Origin: an uncultured Lachnospiraceae bacterium
GTDB lineage: Bacteria > Bacillota > Clostridia > Lachnospirales > Lachnospiraceae
Length of the DNA stretch: 64,000 nucleotides
Assembly (NCBI GenBank): GCA_910579685.1
Contig: CAJTVN010000013.1
Coordinates: 1-64,000, forward strand
Reading direction: 5' to 3'
Shown: piece after piece, positions 43,705 to 53,030 of the stretch
How positions within the stretch are numbered: the stretch's first letter is position 1
How the letters are laid out: every line of letters starts with the position of its first letter
Notes under the pieces: model-generated
Seen by the model: the letters and a program-made list of their open reading frames with translations, nothing else
Told to the model about the DNA's origin: nothing
The model's database searches: none
Made by a program: the position numbers and the translations under genes

Positions 43705-43740
43705 AGAAAACCCTGGAAGTAGTTTTTCCGGGGTTTTCTT
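43705..43740. terminator. Bidirectional intrinsic terminator
   Basis: AAGAAAACCCTGGAA (from 43704) pairs with the stretch to 43740 (TTCCGGGGTTTTCTT). A-run and T-run flank the stem on both sides, so it ends both the rightward gene and the leftward pot operon. Confidence 0.85.
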
Positions 43741-43786
43741 TATGAACGGGACTTCTTTCCCATATGCGTTCCCGCATGTACATAGA

Positions 43787-44884
43787 TCACTCTGATTTTA
43801 CCTCTTTCCAGAGAGCGTTATACAGCGCATCCCCATCCGTCCCTAAATACTGGAAGGTTTCCAAATTTTCGTACTGATCCAAATCCGGGAAAGCGATTTT
43901 GGAATTGCGGATCTCCTCATCCTCAATCAGTTCCCTGGCAGCAACGTTTGGCGTGGAGTAGGTGATATACTCAAAGTTCATAAGGGCGATATCTTCCCGG
44001 CACATAAAGTCAATGAATCTTTCCGCATTTTCCTTGTTAGGGGCGTTCTTTGCGATCACCCAGGAATCGATCCAGACGTTGGTGCCTTCTCTGGGAACCG
44101 CATATTCCAAATCCGGATTTTCCCTCTGCGTGTAAATGGCCTCTCCGGAGTAGATTACGCCAAGGGCCGCCTCGCCTCCGATCATCTTGTCACGGACCTG
44201 ATCGATCACATAGGCCTGAACCAGAGGCTTTTGGGCGATCAGAGCATCCCTTGCGGCGGCAAGCTCGTTTTCATCCAGGGTGTTCATGGAAAAACCGTTC
44301 AGCTTGAGAGCCACCATGAAGGCGTCCCTGACGGAATCCTGCATGAGAATATTGTCCGCATATTTTTCGTCCCAGAGAATGGACCAGCTGTCAACCGTCT
44401 CGTCCACCATGGTCTTGTTGTAGAGAATCCCCACGGTTCCAAAGCAGTAGGGAACGGAATATTTGTTTTCCGGATCAAACTGCCTGGACTGTTCGAAGTA
44501 CTGCTGGCCGATATTTTTACTATTGGGAATGTTGTCGAAATTGATCTCTGCCAGAAGATCGTTTTCGATCATCTTCTGAATCATATAATCCGAGGGGCAG
44601 ATCACGTCATAGGCGGCGGCTCCGGCCTCCAACTTGGGATACATGATTTCATTTGTCTCAAATTCATCATAGATTACCTTGATACCGGTTTCCTCCTCGA
44701 ACCGGTCGATCGTCTCGGGATCGATATATTCGCCCCAGTTATAGACGATTACCTCGCCGCCTTCTTTGGAACCCTGGCTGCCGCAGCCTGTAAGGAGGAG
44801 AGGAGAAACAAGGCATAGCGTGCAGACGATCCAGAAGAGAATTACTGTGTGCAGTGTGTGGTGAAAATGGGTTGTTTTTTTCAT
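43787..44884 (-). CDS. potD: Spermidine/putrescine ABC transporter substrate-binding lipoprotein
   Basis: The 365-residue lipoprotein has an N-terminal helix and lipobox LLTGC (Cys at about residue 34). The mature part starts VIVYNWGEYIDPETIDRFEEETG, the hallmark of PotD/PotF proteins. It captures polyamines outside the membrane and delivers them to PotBC. It is the last gene of the operon and overlaps potC by four bases. Polyamine identity cannot be read from the sequence. Confidence 0.93.
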   Translation of the reverse strand: MKKTTHFHHTLHTVILFWIVCTLCLVSPLLLTGCGSQGSKEGGEVIVYNWGEYIDPETIDRFEEETGIKVIYDEFETNEIMYPKLEAGAAAYDVICPSDYMIQKMIENDLLAEINFDNIPNSKNIGQQYFEQSRQFDPENKYSVPYCFGTVGILYNKTMVDETVDSWSILWDEKYADNILMQDSVRDAFMVALKLNGFSMNTLDENELAAARDALIAQKPLVQAYVIDQVRDKMIGGEAALGVIYSGEAIYTQRENPDLEYAVPREGTNVWIDSWVIAKNAPNKENAERFIDFMCREDIALMNFEYITYSTPNVAARELIEDEEIRNSKIAFPDLDQYENLETFQYLGTDGDALYNALWKEVKSE

Positions 44885-45669
44885 AGTTTGCTTCCTTTCC
44901 GATTGTTATTGTCGTCGGGCGCCCGGTTTACCAGCAGAAGAAGAACAAGAACCGTGATAAAGATAAGGGCGGACAGCGCATACATTTCCGGCTTAATGCC
45001 TTTTTTTACTTCCGTGTAGATTTTGGTGGACAGGGTATCCACGCCGGCCCCCTTGGTAAAGTGGGTGATAATAAAATCATCCAGGGACATGGTGAAAGCC
45101 ATGAGAAGGCCGGAGAGAATGCCGGGTAGCAGCTCCGGAAAAACCACTCTGAAAAATCCATACAGGGGTCCTGCTCCCAGATCCAGAGCCGCCTCATAGA
45201 CGCTCTGGTTTAAATGGCTCATTCTCGGCATAACGCTCAGGATCACATAAGGGATACAGAAAGTGATGTGGGAGAGCAGAATGGTTCCCATCCCAAAACG
45301 AAATCCAAAGCTGATAAAGAGCAGCATCAGGGAAATTCCCGTGACAATGTCCGCATTCAGCATGGGGATATTCGTGATCCCCATAACGAAGGTACGGGAA
45401 CGCCTTTTCATATTTACGATGGCAATGCAGGCGATGGTTCCGATAACCGTGGCGGTAACGGAAGCAATCAGCGCAATCAGCAGCGTGTTGAAAAGCGCCT
45501 GCAGGATATCTCTGTTGTGAAACAGGGCTTCGTACCATTTCAGGGTGAAACCGCCCCACTTTGCCCGGGTTCTGCTTGCATTGAAAGACAGGACAATCAG
45601 GGTGGCGATGGGGGCGTACAAAAAAACAAAAATAAGGAAAACGTAAATTCTTTTTGCCGCATTTTTCAT
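44881..45669 (-). CDS. potC: Spermidine/putrescine ABC transporter permease PotC
   Basis: The 262-residue permease has six membrane helices and the conserved EAA-loop region (EAALDLGAGPLYGFFRVVFPELLPGI, split here as AALDLGAGP and FPELLPG) that docks with the ATPase. It overlaps potB by four bases and potD by four bases. Confidence 0.93.
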   Translation of the reverse strand: MKNAAKRIYVFLIFVFLYAPIATLIVLSFNASRTRAKWGGFTLKWYEALFHNRDILQALFNTLLIALIASVTATVIGTIACIAIVNMKRRSRTFVMGITNIPMLNADIVTGISLMLLFISFGFRFGMGTILLSHITFCIPYVILSVMPRMSHLNQSVYEAALDLGAGPLYGFFRVVFPELLPGILSGLLMAFTMSLDDFIITHFTKGAGVDTLSTKIYTEVKKGIKPEMYALSALIFITVLVLLLLVNRAPDDNNNRKGSKL

Positions 45670-46490
45670 AGGACAGAACCCTCCCCTTCCCGGTCAAAAA
45701 CAGCGGAAATAACCATGTTTACCAGAATAAACAGCATAAGGACAATGGAAAGCCCGCTGCCAAGATGCCAGTTAGCCGCCTGGGTGAATTCCTGCTCCAC
45801 CACGTTTCCAATCAGGAGGATCTTGCTGCCTCCAAGAAGGTTGCTGATCACGAAAGTGGTGAGAGCGGGAATGAATACCATGGTAATGCCGCTTATGATG
45901 CCGGGAAGAGTAAGCGGCAGGGTGATCCGAAGGAAAACCTGCACGCTGTCTGCCCCCAAATCCCTCGCCGCATGGATCACGTCCGGATCGATCTTGGAGA
46001 GGGCATTATATATGGGCAGCACCATAAAGGGCAGAAAATTGTAAACCATGCCAAGTATGATGGCATACGGCGTATTGATGATATTCAGGGAAGGCAGGCC
46101 CCAAAAGGACAGGATGCTGTTGATCACTCCTGTTTTTTCAAGCAGAGTCTGCCAGGCCAGAGTACGCAGCAGAAAATTCATCCACATGGGAAGAATGAAG
46201 ATGAGCACAATAAAGCTGTGCTGATTCTTTTTCTTTCCGTTCAAAATCATGGCCAGCGGATAGGCAAGCAGCAGACAGATGACCGTGGCGGCAAGGGAGA
46301 GCAAAAGGGCGAGCCATAACGCCTTGCTGTGCTCCGGCGAGGCGATGGAAAGGATATTTTCCAGCGTAAAGGCTCCGCCTGCGTCGGTAAGGCCATAGTA
46401 AAACACCATGCACAGAGGAACCACGATAAAAATGGCGGACCAGGCAAAATAGGGGATGCCGAGCATTTTCTTCTTTGTCTTATTCATCAA
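45666..46490 (-). CDS. potB: Spermidine/putrescine ABC transporter permease PotB
   Basis: The 274-residue permease has six membrane helices and the EAA-type loop (HAARDLGADSVQVFLRITLP). The start, at MMNKTKKK, overlaps the end of potA by 11 bases, showing tight coupling. Confidence 0.93.
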   Translation of the reverse strand: MMNKTKKKMLGIPYFAWSAIFIVVPLCMVFYYGLTDAGGAFTLENILSIASPEHSKALWLALLLSLAATVICLLLAYPLAMILNGKKKNQHSFIVLIFILPMWMNFLLRTLAWQTLLEKTGVINSILSFWGLPSLNIINTPYAIILGMVYNFLPFMVLPIYNALSKIDPDVIHAARDLGADSVQVFLRITLPLTLPGIISGITMVFIPALTTFVISNLLGGSKILLIGNVVEQEFTQAANWHLGSGLSIVLMLFILVNMVISAVFDREGEGSVL

Positions 46491-47553
46491 TCTTTACGGC
46501 CTCCTCATCCTCGGAAGCGGGCTTATTCATGATCTGGATGTTGTAAGGATCCACATGAATCCCCACGCGTGTTCCCACCGGGAACATGCTGGTGGAATGT
46601 ACCAGCCATTCAAAGCCTGCGGCAGTCACTTCCATTTCGTAGTGCACGCCTTTAAAAATCAGGTGGGTGACGACGCCTTCCAGACGGCCTTTTTCGGGGG
46701 AAGAGAGGATTACGTCCTCCGGCCGGATCACGGCGTCCACAGGCTTATTCCTCCCAAAACCCGTATCCACACAGGGAAAACGGGTACCGAGAATTTCCAC
46801 CAGCTTATCCTCCACCATGATGGCGTTGAAAATATTGCTGTCACCGATAAAATCCGCAACAAAGGCGTTTTCCGGCTCATTGTATATCTTTTCGGGGGAG
46901 CCGATCTGCTGGATATAGCCCTGGTTCATGACCACGATGGTATCGGACATGGTAAGCGCTTCCTCCTGGTCGTGAGTCACATAGATAAAGGTGATACCCA
47001 GTTCATTCTTAAGGCGTATCAGCTCATACTGCATATCCTGGCGCAGTTTCAGGTCAAGGGCTCCCAAGGGCTCATCGAGAAGAAGCACCTTGGGCTCGTT
47101 GACGATAGCTCTTGCGATGGCGATCCTTTGCTGCTGGCCGCCGCTTAAGGAATCGGGACTGCGGTTTTCATAACCCTCCAGGTTCACCAGCTTAAGCGCA
47201 TACCTGATTTTGTCCTTTATGTAATCCTTGCTCTTATTTTTTATTTTCAGGCCAAAGGCAATGTTTTCCGCAATGGACATATGAGTGAACAGTGCGTATT
47301 TCTGGAAGACGGTATTGAGCTGACGCTTGTTGGGCGGCATTTTTGTAATGTCTTTTCCATCAAAGATAACGCATCCCTGGTCCGGCGTCTCAAAACCTCC
47401 TAAAATGCGCAGGGTAGTGGTTTTGCCGCAGCCGCTTGGACCGAGAAGGGTCAGAAATTCATTTTCCCGGATATAGAGGTTCAAATCCTCCAGCACCAGC
47501 TGGCCGTCAAAGGATTTGTTGATATGCTGCAAGTCAATTAAAATTTTGTTCAT
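46480..47553 (-). CDS. potA: Spermidine/putrescine ABC transporter ATP-binding protein PotA
   Basis: The 357-residue ATPase shows Walker A GPSGCGKTTTLRILGG, signature LSGGQQQRIAIARA and Walker B VLLLDEPLGALD, followed by a TOBE domain at about 280-350 that senses substrate or regulates activity. AGGAGG lies before the ATG at 47553. It is the first transport gene after the regulator. Confidence 0.95.
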   Translation of the reverse strand: MNKILIDLQHINKSFDGQLVLEDLNLYIRENEFLTLLGPSGCGKTTTLRILGGFETPDQGCVIFDGKDITKMPPNKRQLNTVFQKYALFTHMSIAENIAFGLKIKNKSKDYIKDKIRYALKLVNLEGYENRSPDSLSGGQQQRIAIARAIVNEPKVLLLDEPLGALDLKLRQDMQYELIRLKNELGITFIYVTHDQEEALTMSDTIVVMNQGYIQQIGSPEKIYNEPENAFVADFIGDSNIFNAIMVEDKLVEILGTRFPCVDTGFGRNKPVDAVIRPEDVILSSPEKGRLEGVVTHLIFKGVHYEMEVTAAGFEWLVHSTSMFPVGTRVGIHVDPYNIQIMNKPASEDEEAVKIDE

Positions 47554-47586
47554 GGAAAAACCTCCTGCCTTTGCATTTTGAAGGGC

Positions 47587-48126
47587 TCAGAAGCTGGGAG
47601 GGGTGCTTACCCAGATCAGAACAGCTCCTGTTTTTTCGTTGGCCTTAATGTAATGGGTGGTATTTGCGGTAAAATAGAAAGATTCGCCCTTTTTAACCCT
47701 TATGGCGCGTTTGCCAAGCATAAGGCGGATGCTTCCGGAGAGCACATAGCCGAACTCCTCGCCCTCGTGGGGATTATCCGGGTAGGTGGAGCCTCCGGGG
47801 GAAAGAGAGAGCCGTATGGGCTCCATCATGTTTTTCTGGGCGTTGGGAATAATCCATTCCACCTTGTTCTTGAGCTCCTCATCAATCTTCTCAAAGTAGT
47901 CCGCTTCCCGAAAGGCGATCTGTTCCTCAACCGAATCGTTGAAAAATTCCTTTAAGTCAGTCCCAAGGCATTGCAGAATATCGATTAGCGTGGCGATGGA
48001 GGGGGAGGTCAAGTCTCTCTCAAGCTGTGAGATGAAACCCTTTGACAGCTCGCAGCGATCCGCAAGCTCCTCCTGCGTCAGGTTTTTCTGAATTCGGAGA
48101 TCTTTTATTTTATAGCCTATTTTCAT
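47587..48126 (-). CDS. XRE-family regulator with cupin domain, probable pot operon regulator
   Basis: The 179-residue protein has an XRE helix-turn-helix (about residues 5-62, LTQEELADRCELSKGFISQLE) and a cupin ligand domain (about 105-175, HEGEEFGYVLSGSIRLMLG). Such proteins control polyamine genes (PuuR-like). It is the first gene of the leftward operon, 33 bases before potA, and probably binds the repeats in its own leader. The ligand may be a polyamine. Confidence 0.88.
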   Translation of the reverse strand: MKIGYKIKDLRIQKNLTQEELADRCELSKGFISQLERDLTSPSIATLIDILQCLGTDLKEFFNDSVEEQIAFREADYFEKIDEELKNKVEWIIPNAQKNMMEPIRLSLSPGGSTYPDNPHEGEEFGYVLSGSIRLMLGKRAIRVKKGESFYFTANTTHYIKANEKTGAVLIWVSTPPSF

Positions 48127-48168
48127 GAAAACGGCGCCTTCCTTCCCGGTTTTGAAACAAAGAAATAA

Positions 48169-48237
48169 TAAACTGAAAGTTTACTAACACTAAACAGCCT
48201 CAAGCACTAATTATACATAGAATTCAGCGGATGTCAA
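48169..48237 (-). promoter_or_regulatory. Promoter and operator repeats of the pot operon
   Basis: Read leftward, TTGACA (48237-48232) and TATAAT (48215-48210) are 16 bases apart, a near-consensus promoter. Just downstream lie AAACT-GAA-AGTTT (48170-48182) and GTTTA...TAAAC (48179-48195). Three GTTTA/TAAAC half-sites in 27 bases suggest a binding site for the XRE-cupin protein. Confidence 0.75.
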
Positions 48238-48389
48238 TATGTGATTTCGCAGAAAAACGATTTTGAAAGCCGCTGTGTCAAGAAGGTGTAAATACCTTGC
48301 TAAGAAGTCATCAAGAAAACGGCGGATTTCTTGAAATATCCTGCGGGAATGATAGATTAATGATAAAAAACAAAACGGAGGAATGCAAA

Positions 48390-48485
48390 ATGGGAATTCA
48401 GGAAATTATTTTTATCGGAATCGTGGGGCTCTCCCTTGGAGGATGTCTGGTTTACAGTATTATCGAAAATAATAAGAAGAAATAA
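48390..48485 (+). CDS. Small (31-residue) membrane peptide
   Basis: The ATG at 48390 has GGAGG (48377-48381) 8 bases upstream. The peptide is nearly one membrane helix (IIFIGIVGLSLGGCLVYSII) followed by ENNKKK, which would stay in the cytoplasm. No family was recognised. The strong ribosome site and classic helix-plus-Lys tail argue that it is real. It lies between the pot promoter and the beta-propeller gene. Confidence 0.6.
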   Translation: MGIQEIIFIGIVGLSLGGCLVYSIIENNKKK

Positions 48486-48490
48486 ATTGC

Positions 48491-48519
48491 TTAACAAGTT
48501 TCCGGGCATGTGTTATACT
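48491..48519 (+). promoter_or_regulatory. Extended -10 promoter of the beta-propeller gene
   Basis: TTAACA (48491-48496) and TATACT (48514-48519) are 17 bases apart, with a TGT extension before the -10. Confidence 0.65.
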
Positions 48520-48569
48520 GTAGCTGAACGGTTTTATAGGTTTCATGAAATGCGAGGAAGGGTAGAAGA

Positions 48570-49649
48570 ATGAACAAGGACAAATATGTTGCGTACGTAT
48601 CCACTTACACCTCCGGAAACAAGAGCAGCTACGGAATCCGTATTTATGACGTGGATATGGAGAATGGAAGACTGATAGAGAAGGATCAGGTTGAAATTAC
48701 CAATTCTTCCTATGTGACGGTATCGCACAACCAGAAGTTTCTGTATTCCATCACGGACTTCGGTGTGGAATCTTACGAGATCCAGTCGGACGGAAGCCTC
48801 AAGGTTTTAAACCATGCTTCAATCAACGGGATGAGAGGATGCTATTTATCCACGGATTACGAGGATAAATTTCTTTTTGTGGCGGGATACCATGATGCCA
48901 AGCTTACCGCACTTCGTGTGAATGGGGACGGCACTATCGGGGAGATTACGGATGAGATTTTCCACAAGGGTCTTGGAAGCATTGCGGAGCGCAATTTTCG
49001 TCCCCATATCAACTGTGTCAAGATGACAAGAGATAACAAGTTTCTGTGCGCCGCAGATCTCGGAATGGATCATGTGGTTATTTACGGGCTGAATCATGTC
49101 ACGGGCAAGCTGCGCCAGGTGGATATCATAAGAAGCGAACAGGAATCCGCCCCGAGACATTTGAAATTTTCCCAAAACGGCGAATATATGTATATTGTGC
49201 ACGAGCTGAAAAACTATATTGACGTGTACCATTATTATATCGAAGAAAAGCACGGAAGCCCTGAATTTGAAAAGATCCAGACAATTTCTACCTTAAACGA
49301 TTACCATGCGGGCGGATCGGCGGCGAGCGCACTGAATATTTCGGAAGATTTCAAATATCTGTGCAGCTCCAATGCGGGAGACAACAGCGTCACCCTCTAT
49401 TCCATAGACCAGGAGAGCGGGTTGCTTACCAAGATGCTGTGCCTTCCCATCAGCGGCGATTATCCCAAGGATGCCATACTGTTTCCGGATAACCGGCATC
49501 TGGTTTCCCTGAATCACGAGACGAATACCATGACGTTTTTTACGGTGGATATGGACAAGAAGATTATTGTCATGAACGGAAGGGAGATGAAGGTGAATCA
49601 GCCGAACTGCATTATCTTCCATAAGCTGAAACAGGAAAACGGAAAGTGA
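48570..49649 (+). CDS. Lactonase-family seven-bladed beta-propeller protein (6-phosphogluconolactonase-like)
   Basis: The 359-residue cytoplasmic protein is built of beta-propeller blades (repeated motifs such as YLSTDYEDKFLFVAGY and ALNISEDFKYLCSSNAG) as in the YbhE/Pgl family. YbhE hydrolyses 6-phosphogluconolactone, but many relatives have unknown roles. GAGGAAGGG precedes the ATG at 48570. No pentose-phosphate genes are near. Sequence similarity to the true lactonase could not be measured. Confidence 0.75.
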   Translation: MNKDKYVAYVSTYTSGNKSSYGIRIYDVDMENGRLIEKDQVEITNSSYVTVSHNQKFLYSITDFGVESYEIQSDGSLKVLNHASINGMRGCYLSTDYEDKFLFVAGYHDAKLTALRVNGDGTIGEITDEIFHKGLGSIAERNFRPHINCVKMTRDNKFLCAADLGMDHVVIYGLNHVTGKLRQVDIIRSEQESAPRHLKFSQNGEYMYIVHELKNYIDVYHYYIEEKHGSPEFEKIQTISTLNDYHAGGSAASALNISEDFKYLCSSNAGDNSVTLYSIDQESGLLTKMLCLPISGDYPKDAILFPDNRHLVSLNHETNTMTFFTVDMDKKIIVMNGREMKVNQPNCIIFHKLKQENGK

Positions 49650-49669
49650 CAAAATATTGAGTAAATTAA

Positions 49670-49696
49670 GAGGCATACAACCATGTTGTATGCCTC
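49670..49696 (+). terminator. Hairpin after the beta-propeller gene
   Basis: GAGGCATACAA (49670-49680) pairs perfectly with TTGTATGCCTC (49686-49696) around a CCATG loop, followed by TGTTTCTG. Confidence 0.75.
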
Positions 49697-49727
49697 TGTT
49701 TCTGCCCTTGTTTCTGAATAAAAGGAG

Positions 49728-49762
49728 TTTACACTGCCGATTGTTTTTAGTATAATTATACT
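49728..49762 (+). promoter_or_regulatory. Promoter with overlapping palindrome, hybrid kinase gene
   Basis: TTTACA (49728-49733) and TATAAT (49751-49756) are 17 bases apart. The -10 lies inside the perfect 14-base palindrome AGTATAATTATACT (49749-49762), a candidate repressor or activator site. The leader is about 70 bases. Confidence 0.75.
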
Positions 49763-49831
49763 GCATATGTCTGTGGCAGCTCAAATGTTTTGCAGTGCTG
49801 TTAATTTTCTAAACACAAGGGAGAAATAGTC

Positions 49832-52800
49832 ATGTATCATTGTCATATCCATTTCTACTTAGCGGGTCAACCGGACGGTGTGTTTGAGATTATCAAAAAG
49901 ATAGCTCCGTTTGACCATTTTATCCATGAATTTTCGGGAAGTGACAGGCCTTCGGCCAAACTGGCCGGGGAGGCGGATGTGATCCTGGCCAATTTGCGGG
50001 ATTTGGATGTAAAAGAAGCGATGCAGGAGTTGATTTCCGGAAAAAGAAAAGAGGCAGAGCTCATTGTTTTGGCCGGCAGTGAGCAGATGGCAATGCTGGA
50101 AGAGAGTCTGGGGGAGATCCGGGATGTCTGGCTTCTTCCCATGTCGGATGCGGCGGCTGAATTTCGTTTCCGCAGGTGGCTGGAAACCTTTAAGATGAGT
50201 AAGGATTTCTGGCAGACCAGCCACTATCTGGAGGCTACGATCAACAATATACCAAGCCTTGTCTGGTACAAGGATAAGTCGGGAATTCATGAGAAGGTCA
50301 ATGACAGTTTCTGCAGGACGGTCAACAAAACCAAGGAAGATGTGGAGGGACGGGGTCATGCCTATATCTGGAACGTGGAGCATGACGATCCCGCCTGTAT
50401 CGAATCTGAAAACGAGGTTATGAAAAACAAAAGGACCTTTGTGTCCGAGGAGCTGGTCAAGACCGGGGACGGGACGAAGCTGCTAACCACCTACAAGTCT
50501 CCCCTGTACGATCTTGACGGCAGCGTGATGGGCACGGTTGGCGTGGCCATTGACGTGACCAAGGAACGGGAGTATGAGGAGGAGATTATCCAGAAAAACG
50601 ATACGCTTGAGACGATTTTTACCAATCTGGACTGCGGGGTCATGCGTCACAGCCTGGACGGAAAAAAGATCCTCAGCGTGAACCGGGCGGCTCTTAAGAT
50701 TCTGGGGTATGAATCCAGGGAAGAGCTGATATCCGAAGGCTTTGCGCTTGTGGCCTCTTCTGTTGTCGGGGAGGACAAGGAAAAACTGAAAAACCGTATT
50801 CTGGAACTGAAGGAAGAGGGCGACAGCGTAAGCGTGGAGTACCGCGTGCAGCATAAGGATGGAAAGATTCTGCATATTATGGGAAATGTCAAGCTTCTTA
50901 TGGAAAACGGCGAACTGATTTATCAGCGTTTTCTTCTGGATTATACGGAACAGAAGCTTCAGGAAAAAAGGAACGAGCGGCGTCAGATGGAGCTGATTCA
51001 GGCTCTGGGAATCGACTACAGTTTTGTCTGCTTTTTTGACCTGGATACGGGGAAGGGCTTTGCCATCCGCAATGACGGCGGTGCCGGAGAGATGTTTGCG
51101 ACTTCCTTTAGCGGTGAATTGTCCTTTGAGGAAGGGATGGAATGCTACATAGACAGTTTCGTGGATGAGGAAGACAGGCAGATGCTGCGGCAGATGGCTT
51201 CCTGCGACTGGCTGAAAAGCAAGCTGGCGGAAAAGAAGATGCATTACGTCAATTACCGGATGCGTAAGGATGGCGAAATCAAATATTATCAGATTAAGGC
51301 CGTGAGGGTTAACACGGAGGATGGCAACTGCGGCACGGTGATCGGCTTTCGCAGTGTGGACGAGGAGATCCGCGGAGAGATGGAGAAAAAAAGCCTGCTG
51401 GAGGATGCGCTTATGCAGGCGAACCGGGCAAACAAGGCCAAGAGCGTATTTCTCTCCAATATGTCCCACGATATCCGGACGCCCATGAATGCAATTGTGG
51501 GCTTTACATCTCTGGCTATCAATCATATTGAGCGCAGGGAACAGGTGGAAGAGTATCTGGGAAAGATTATGACCTCCGGAAACCATCTCCTGAGCCTGAT
51601 CAATGATGTTCTGGATATGAGCCGTATAGAGAGCGGCAAAATCCATCTGGACGAAAAGCCGTGCAGCCTGCCGGATGTCCTGCACGGGCTGAGGAACATT
51701 CTCCAGGCGGACATTCACACAAAGCAGTTGGAACTGTATATCGACGCAGTGGATGTTCTGGACGAGGAGGTGTACTGCGACAAGCTGCGGCTGAATCAGG
51801 TTCTGCTGAATCTGCTGAGCAATTCCGTCAAATATACGCAGGCAGGGGGGATCGTGAGCCTGCGTATCACGGAAAAGGGCGGGGCGCCGGCCGGATATGC
51901 GAATTACGAGTTCAGTATCCGGGACAATGGTATCGGTATGAGCCAGGAATTTGTAGCACATATTTTTGAACCCTTTGAGAGGGAAAAAAGCACCACGATC
52001 AGCGGAATTCCCGGGACGGGCCTGGGAATGGCCATCACCAAGAATATTGTGGATATGATGAACGGAACGATTGAGGTGAAGAGCAAACAGGGAGAAGGGA
52101 CGGAGTTTACCGTCTGCTTTACCTTCCGTCTGAGCAGCGGGGAAAGAGAGATCCTGGATATTCCGGAGCTGAAAAACTGCAGGGCGCTGGTTGTGGATGA
52201 CGATTTCAATTCCTGTGACAGCGTTTCCTATATGCTGGGGCAGCTTGGTATGCGTGCGGAATGGACGTTGTCAGGAAAGGAAGCCGTGCTGCGCACCCGT
52301 CAGGCCTCCATGAGGGACGATAATTACAGCGTATACATAATAGACTGGCTGCTTCCCGACATGAACGGCGTGGAGGTCGCAAGAAGGATCCGCAAGGAGA
52401 CCGGCGGAAACGCACCGATGATTGTCCTTACGGCATATGACTGGTCCGATATTGAGGATGAGGCCAGGGAAGCCGGTATTGTGGCGTTCTGTAGTAAGCC
52501 GCTGTTTTTGTCAGAGCTGCGCAGCTGCCTGCACTCCGTCATCAATGCGGATAAGGAGCTGAAGGAAGAGAGCGGGACAGGCGGGTTCAAAATCCGTTCC
52601 GGACGCATTCTTCTGACGGAAGATAATGAACTGAATCAGGAAATCGCGGTTGCGATTCTGCAGGATGCGGGATTTACCACTGAGATTGCGGGGAACGGAC
52701 AGCTGGCTTTGGATATGGTGAAAAATTCGGAACCGGGCTATTATCAGGTAGTGCTCATGGATGTTCAGATGCCGGTGATGAATGGCTATGAGGCGACCAG

Positions 52801-52975
52801 AAAGATACGTGCGCTGGAGAATAAGGAGCTGGCGTCCATCCCGATTCTTGCCATGACGGCAAATGCCTTCGAGGAGGATAAGCAGGAGGCTCTCAAAAAC
52901 GGAATGAACGGCCACATTGCAAAGCCCATTGATATCGATAAGCTTCTGGAAACCCTGGACGGGATCCTGTCATAA
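49832..52975 (+). CDS. Hybrid sensor histidine kinase with two receiver domains
   Basis: The 1047-residue protein has no membrane helix, so it senses inside the cell. Order: an N-terminal 120-residue domain that may be a worn receiver; PAS-like domains at about 130-250, 265-385 and 395-515; a HisKA domain with His at about 546 (MSHDIRTPMNAI); an ATPase domain (NLLSNSVKY, GTGLGMAI); receiver 1 at about 785-905 with Asp in YIIDWLLPDMNG; and receiver 2 at about 920-1045 with Asp in VLMDVQMPVMNG. It has no Hpt or DNA-binding domain, so the output partner is elsewhere. It is an orphan, with no regulator gene beside it. Confidence 0.9.
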   Translation: MYHCHIHFYLAGQPDGVFEIIKKIAPFDHFIHEFSGSDRPSAKLAGEADVILANLRDLDVKEAMQELISGKRKEAELIVLAGSEQMAMLEESLGEIRDVWLLPMSDAAAEFRFRRWLETFKMSKDFWQTSHYLEATINNIPSLVWYKDKSGIHEKVNDSFCRTVNKTKEDVEGRGHAYIWNVEHDDPACIESENEVMKNKRTFVSEELVKTGDGTKLLTTYKSPLYDLDGSVMGTVGVAIDVTKEREYEEEIIQKNDTLETIFTNLDCGVMRHSLDGKKILSVNRAALKILGYESREELISEGFALVASSVVGEDKEKLKNRILELKEEGDSVSVEYRVQHKDGKILHIMGNVKLLMENGELIYQRFLLDYTEQKLQEKRNERRQMELIQALGIDYSFVCFFDLDTGKGFAIRNDGGAGEMFATSFSGELSFEEGMECYIDSFVDEEDRQMLRQMASCDWLKSKLAEKKMHYVNYRMRKDGEIKYYQIKAVRVNTEDGNCGTVIGFRSVDEEIRGEMEKKSLLEDALMQANRANKAKSVFLSNMSHDIRTPMNAIVGFTSLAINHIERREQVEEYLGKIMTSGNHLLSLINDVLDMSRIESGKIHLDEKPCSLPDVLHGLRNILQADIHTKQLELYIDAVDVLDEEVYCDKLRLNQVLLNLLSNSVKYTQAGGIVSLRITEKGGAPAGYANYEFSIRDNGIGMSQEFVAHIFEPFEREKSTTISGIPGTGLGMAITKNIVDMMNGTIEVKSKQGEGTEFTVCFTFRLSSGEREILDIPELKNCRALVVDDDFNSCDSVSYMLGQLGMRAEWTLSGKEAVLRTRQASMRDDNYSVYIIDWLLPDMNGVEVARRIRKETGGNAPMIVLTAYDWSDIEDEAREAGIVAFCSKPLFLSELRSCLHSVINADKELKEESGTGGFKIRSGRILLTEDNELNQEIAVAILQDAGFTTEIAGNGQLALDMVKNSEPGYYQVVLMDVQMPVMNGYEATRKIRALENKELASIPILAMTANAFEEDKQEALKNGMNGHIAKPIDIDKLLETLDGILS

Positions 52976-52978
52976 AAG

Positions 52979-53023
52979 AAAGGTGATACAGCCATGGCAT
53001 GAAACAGTGGTTGTATCACTTTT
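52979..53023. terminator. Hairpin between the converging kinase and aroC genes
   Basis: AAAGGTGATACA (about 52979-52990) pairs with TGTATCACTTTT (about 53012-53023), with A- and T-rich flanks. It can stop transcription from either side. Confidence 0.65.
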
Positions 53024-53030
53024 GCTTTGT

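Noticed and set aside
50483..51961. 492-residue reverse open frame
   Set aside because: It is antisense to the hybrid kinase, which shows all kinase motifs in order.
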